Shown piece after piece: positions 41,612 to 43,325 of a stretch of 43,325 nt of DNA (the first letter of the stretch is position 1; every line of letters starts with the position of its first letter). This stretch comes from Candidatus Omnitrophota bacterium (GTDB taxonomy: Bacteria > Omnitrophota > JACPQZ01): NCBI GenBank assembly GCA_016190205.1, contig JACPQZ010000068.1:1-43325 (forward strand), read 5' to 3'. A model generated the notes under the pieces. It made no database searches. It was not told the DNA's origin and saw only the letters and a program-made list of their open reading frames with translations. The translations under genes were made by a program, and so were the position numbers.

Positions 41612-43132
41612 CTATATCCGGTGCAACAATACCAAGGGATGCGCGCTCATTACTTCTTGGAACCCAAGTGTTTTCAGGAAGTTAGAAATATCTACATTTC
41701 CCACAAGAACATACCCGGGCCGATAAATATCCAGGAACCTGACCAGGTTCTCCGGGGTCAAGGCCGCGCCGCTGGGCAGAGACACAAAGGGCCGCTCAAA
41801 GAGGCAGGGATCCGCAAGGAATTGGGATGCCACGAGGGCGTCCAGGGGGGCGTGCTCCCGTATCCAAGAATAGACCTCGTCGCGGCTTATGCGGTAGGCC
41901 CTCACCTGGGCGGGATAGACCTCCCCCCATGCATGCCGAAAGGGAAGGTAGTCCAGGAATTGAAAGACGAGGAAAGGGATAAGGACCAGATGGAGCGTGA
42001 TCGGTCGCTTGAGACCGGCCCATTTTTTACCGAGCACGAGCGCACCCTCTCTCAAGGCCCAAAAACCCGCGGCCCCCAGCATCATATAAGGAATAAGGGA
42101 ATATCTGCCCGTCTCTATTTCGGGCAGCCACTGGTGGGAAAGGGCGTAGAAAAAAAGGGTGCACCCTCCCTGCAGGGCAAAGATTAGGCAAAGGCGCGAA
42201 CGGGTCTTGAAATAGTCAAAGACGAGGTACGCCGGAACAAGGATGAACACAAACATGAGACTTCCGAACTCGCGCACGAAACCCGCAAGATGGCGGGCCA
42301 GGTTTGTCCAGTCCGCCGCGCGGTCCGGCGGAACAGTGGGCAGGCGGAGCACGGGAAGTGCGCTCTCGTAGTGCGCGCCCTGGACGAGCTCACTCAAGCG
42401 GTAGGTCTTGGCAGCAGCAAGATATTCGGGATACCAGGTGCCCCATTTAAGGAAACACAAAATTTCATACGGCAGGAGTATGGCCAGTACCCCGGAGGCC
42501 ACGCGCGCGTAAAGCCCAAATGCCTTTCGGGTCATGCCATGTATGAGAACTAGGGCCAAACCGAACGCGAGGATATTGTAAAACCCAGCCGCACGGATGA
42601 GGGCGCTAAAGCCCAGCACCACCCCCACCCAAAAGGGATGCCTCTCCTTTAAGTAAAGCCAAACCGCGATAAGTATGGAGGCAAGGTGCAAATGCTCCGT
42701 CCAGGGCCAAATGGCCGAGAAAATAAGAATGGGGGTATACCCCATAAAGAGCGCGACCATAAAGCTCGCCCACCTGTCTAAATAGATGCCCAGGATTTTA
42801 TTCAGGAGTACACAGTTTGCGGCCAAAAGGGCGATGTTAAGGCCGATAACCCCCTTAAGACCTGAAAGGGCCCACAGGATCCCTGCCAGAACGGGGTAGA
42901 CAGGCTGCATGAAAGGGAGAGACGGCTGCTCGGTGCCCGGCCAGTACTGGTAGAGGTTATAGGTAATCACGGCCCCCTTCCCCGAAAAAAGATTCCTCCC
43001 CATGTCGAGATATCCAGAGGCATCGGGGCTCAGGAGCTCCGACTGGGCGAGCGGGACGTGAGGGAGAAATATGCCGAGAAACAGCACGGCGCACAGGATA
43101 AGGTCCCACCGGGCCTCGGATTTAGAAGTCAT
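41612..43132 (-). CDS. GT39-like integral membrane glycosyltransferase
   Basis: The 506-residue polytopic protein has an N-terminal loop with an acidic site (SPDASGYLDMGRNLFSG) and many hydrophobic helices, matching the ArnT/PMT-type (GT39/GT-C) superfamily, which transfers sugars from polyprenyl-phosphate donors outside the cytoplasmic membrane. The C-terminal ~150 residues form a soluble domain. The acceptor is unknown; cell-envelope glycans or glycoproteins are likely. It lies alone on minus, with a repeat element just upstream. Confidence 0.85.
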   Translation of the reverse strand: MTSKSEARWDLILCAVLFLGIFLPHVPLAQSELLSPDASGYLDMGRNLFSGKGAVITYNLYQYWPGTEQPSLPFMQPVYPVLAGILWALSGLKGVIGLNIALLAANCVLLNKILGIYLDRWASFMVALFMGYTPILIFSAIWPWTEHLHLASILIAVWLYLKERHPFWVGVVLGFSALIRAAGFYNILAFGLALVLIHGMTRKAFGLYARVASGVLAILLPYEILCFLKWGTWYPEYLAAAKTYRLSELVQGAHYESALPVLRLPTVPPDRAADWTNLARHLAGFVREFGSLMFVFILVPAYLVFDYFKTRSRLCLIFALQGGCTLFFYALSHQWLPEIETGRYSLIPYMMLGAAGFWALREGALVLGKKWAGLKRPITLHLVLIPFLVFQFLDYLPFRHAWGEVYPAQVRAYRISRDEVYSWIREHAPLDALVASQFLADPCLFERPFVSLPSGAALTPENLVRFLDIYRPGYVLVGNVDISNFLKTLGFQEVMSAHPLVLLHRI

Positions 43133-43150
43133 ACCAGACCACCTACATAG

Positions 43151-43325
43151 AAAAGGCCCGGCTCGGCCCCTTTGGCCGCCGTCTGTTTTCCCCGCATACC
43201 CGCGGGCGTGCCGGCGGGTCGGTGTTCTCCTAGCCGGCTCGGGGAACGGCTGAACTCGGCCCGATTAAGCCCTCGCGCTCCCAAAATCAGCCCCTGGCTG
43301 ATTTTCCCCTGCTTCGCTCCTTCAT
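43151..43325 (+). repeat. Type-1 fold-back element, copy D (cut by window edge)
   Basis: The left arm (AAAGGCCCGGCTCGG..CCGCCGTCTGTTTT) and inner parts match copies B and C closely. The inner hairpin reads AAAATCAGCC/GGCTGATTTT, where copy B has GAAATC/GATTTC, a compensated change. The right arm lies outside the window. The element begins 18 bp upstream of the GT39-like gene. Confidence 0.85.

Overview
The window reads as chromosomal DNA of a GC-rich, Gram-negative-type, uncultivated bacterium. I think a member of candidate phylum Omnitrophota (former OP3) is the best guess. The reasons are: very large proteins that carry a signal-like N-terminus and are joined by GDG-type linkers; a NodU-type carbamoyltransferase fused to sugar-metabolism domains; a seven-gene Mrp antiporter; short forms of several housekeeping enzymes; and gaps packed with degenerate 7-bp repeats. 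This assignment is inference; no rRNA is present.

Left block (about 0.7-12.05 kb, all minus strand). yicC-remA-gmk-rpoZ-coaC-coaB run from a near-consensus promoter, followed by tRNA-Cys, tRNA-Leu, a secreted HEAT-repeat protein, tRNA-Val, and the classic thrS-infC-rpmI-rplT-pheS-pheT translation operon. infC starts at AUU. ThrS lacks its TGS domain and PheT lacks its OB-fold tRNA-binding domain.

Middle block (12.6-23 kb). Exported Cu/Zn superoxide dismutase and an 816-residue exported protein of unknown function lie on plus. Opposite them are a 1,884-residue protein joining ribulose-phosphate-3-epimerase-like, NodU/TobZ-type O-carbamoyltransferase and ROK sugar-kinase-like parts, and a translationally coupled exported EEP-fold phosphatase/nuclease.

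Right-middle block (23-32.8 kb, mostly minus). One tight gene chain holds pyruvate dehydrogenase E1, E2 and E3, a DsbD-N-like protein, two peroxiredoxin-like proteins, an alpha/beta hydrolase, TrmB and a TIGR01777-type epimerase. A divergent lipoate-protein ligase (plus) probably lipoylates the E2.

Right block (32.8-43.3 kb). This holds mrp/mnh A-G (minus), a methyltransferase (plus), then msrB, a His/Glu-rich exported protein and a transglutaminase-like protein (minus), and a GT39-like membrane glycosyltransferase.

The most unusual content is in the repeats. (1) A ~300-bp fold-back element (copies at 12.1, 38.4 and 43.15 kb, fragment at 0.2 kb) has arms that co-vary between copies. (2) A second long-hairpin family is bounded by GATCGGCC-type ends. 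(3) Many degenerate arrays have a 7-bp period and are often arranged as inverted pairs. Most of their unit sequences have no stop codon in any of six frames, and they have entered or extended coding regions (lpd, mnhE, possibly the N-termini of dsbD-N-like and coaB).
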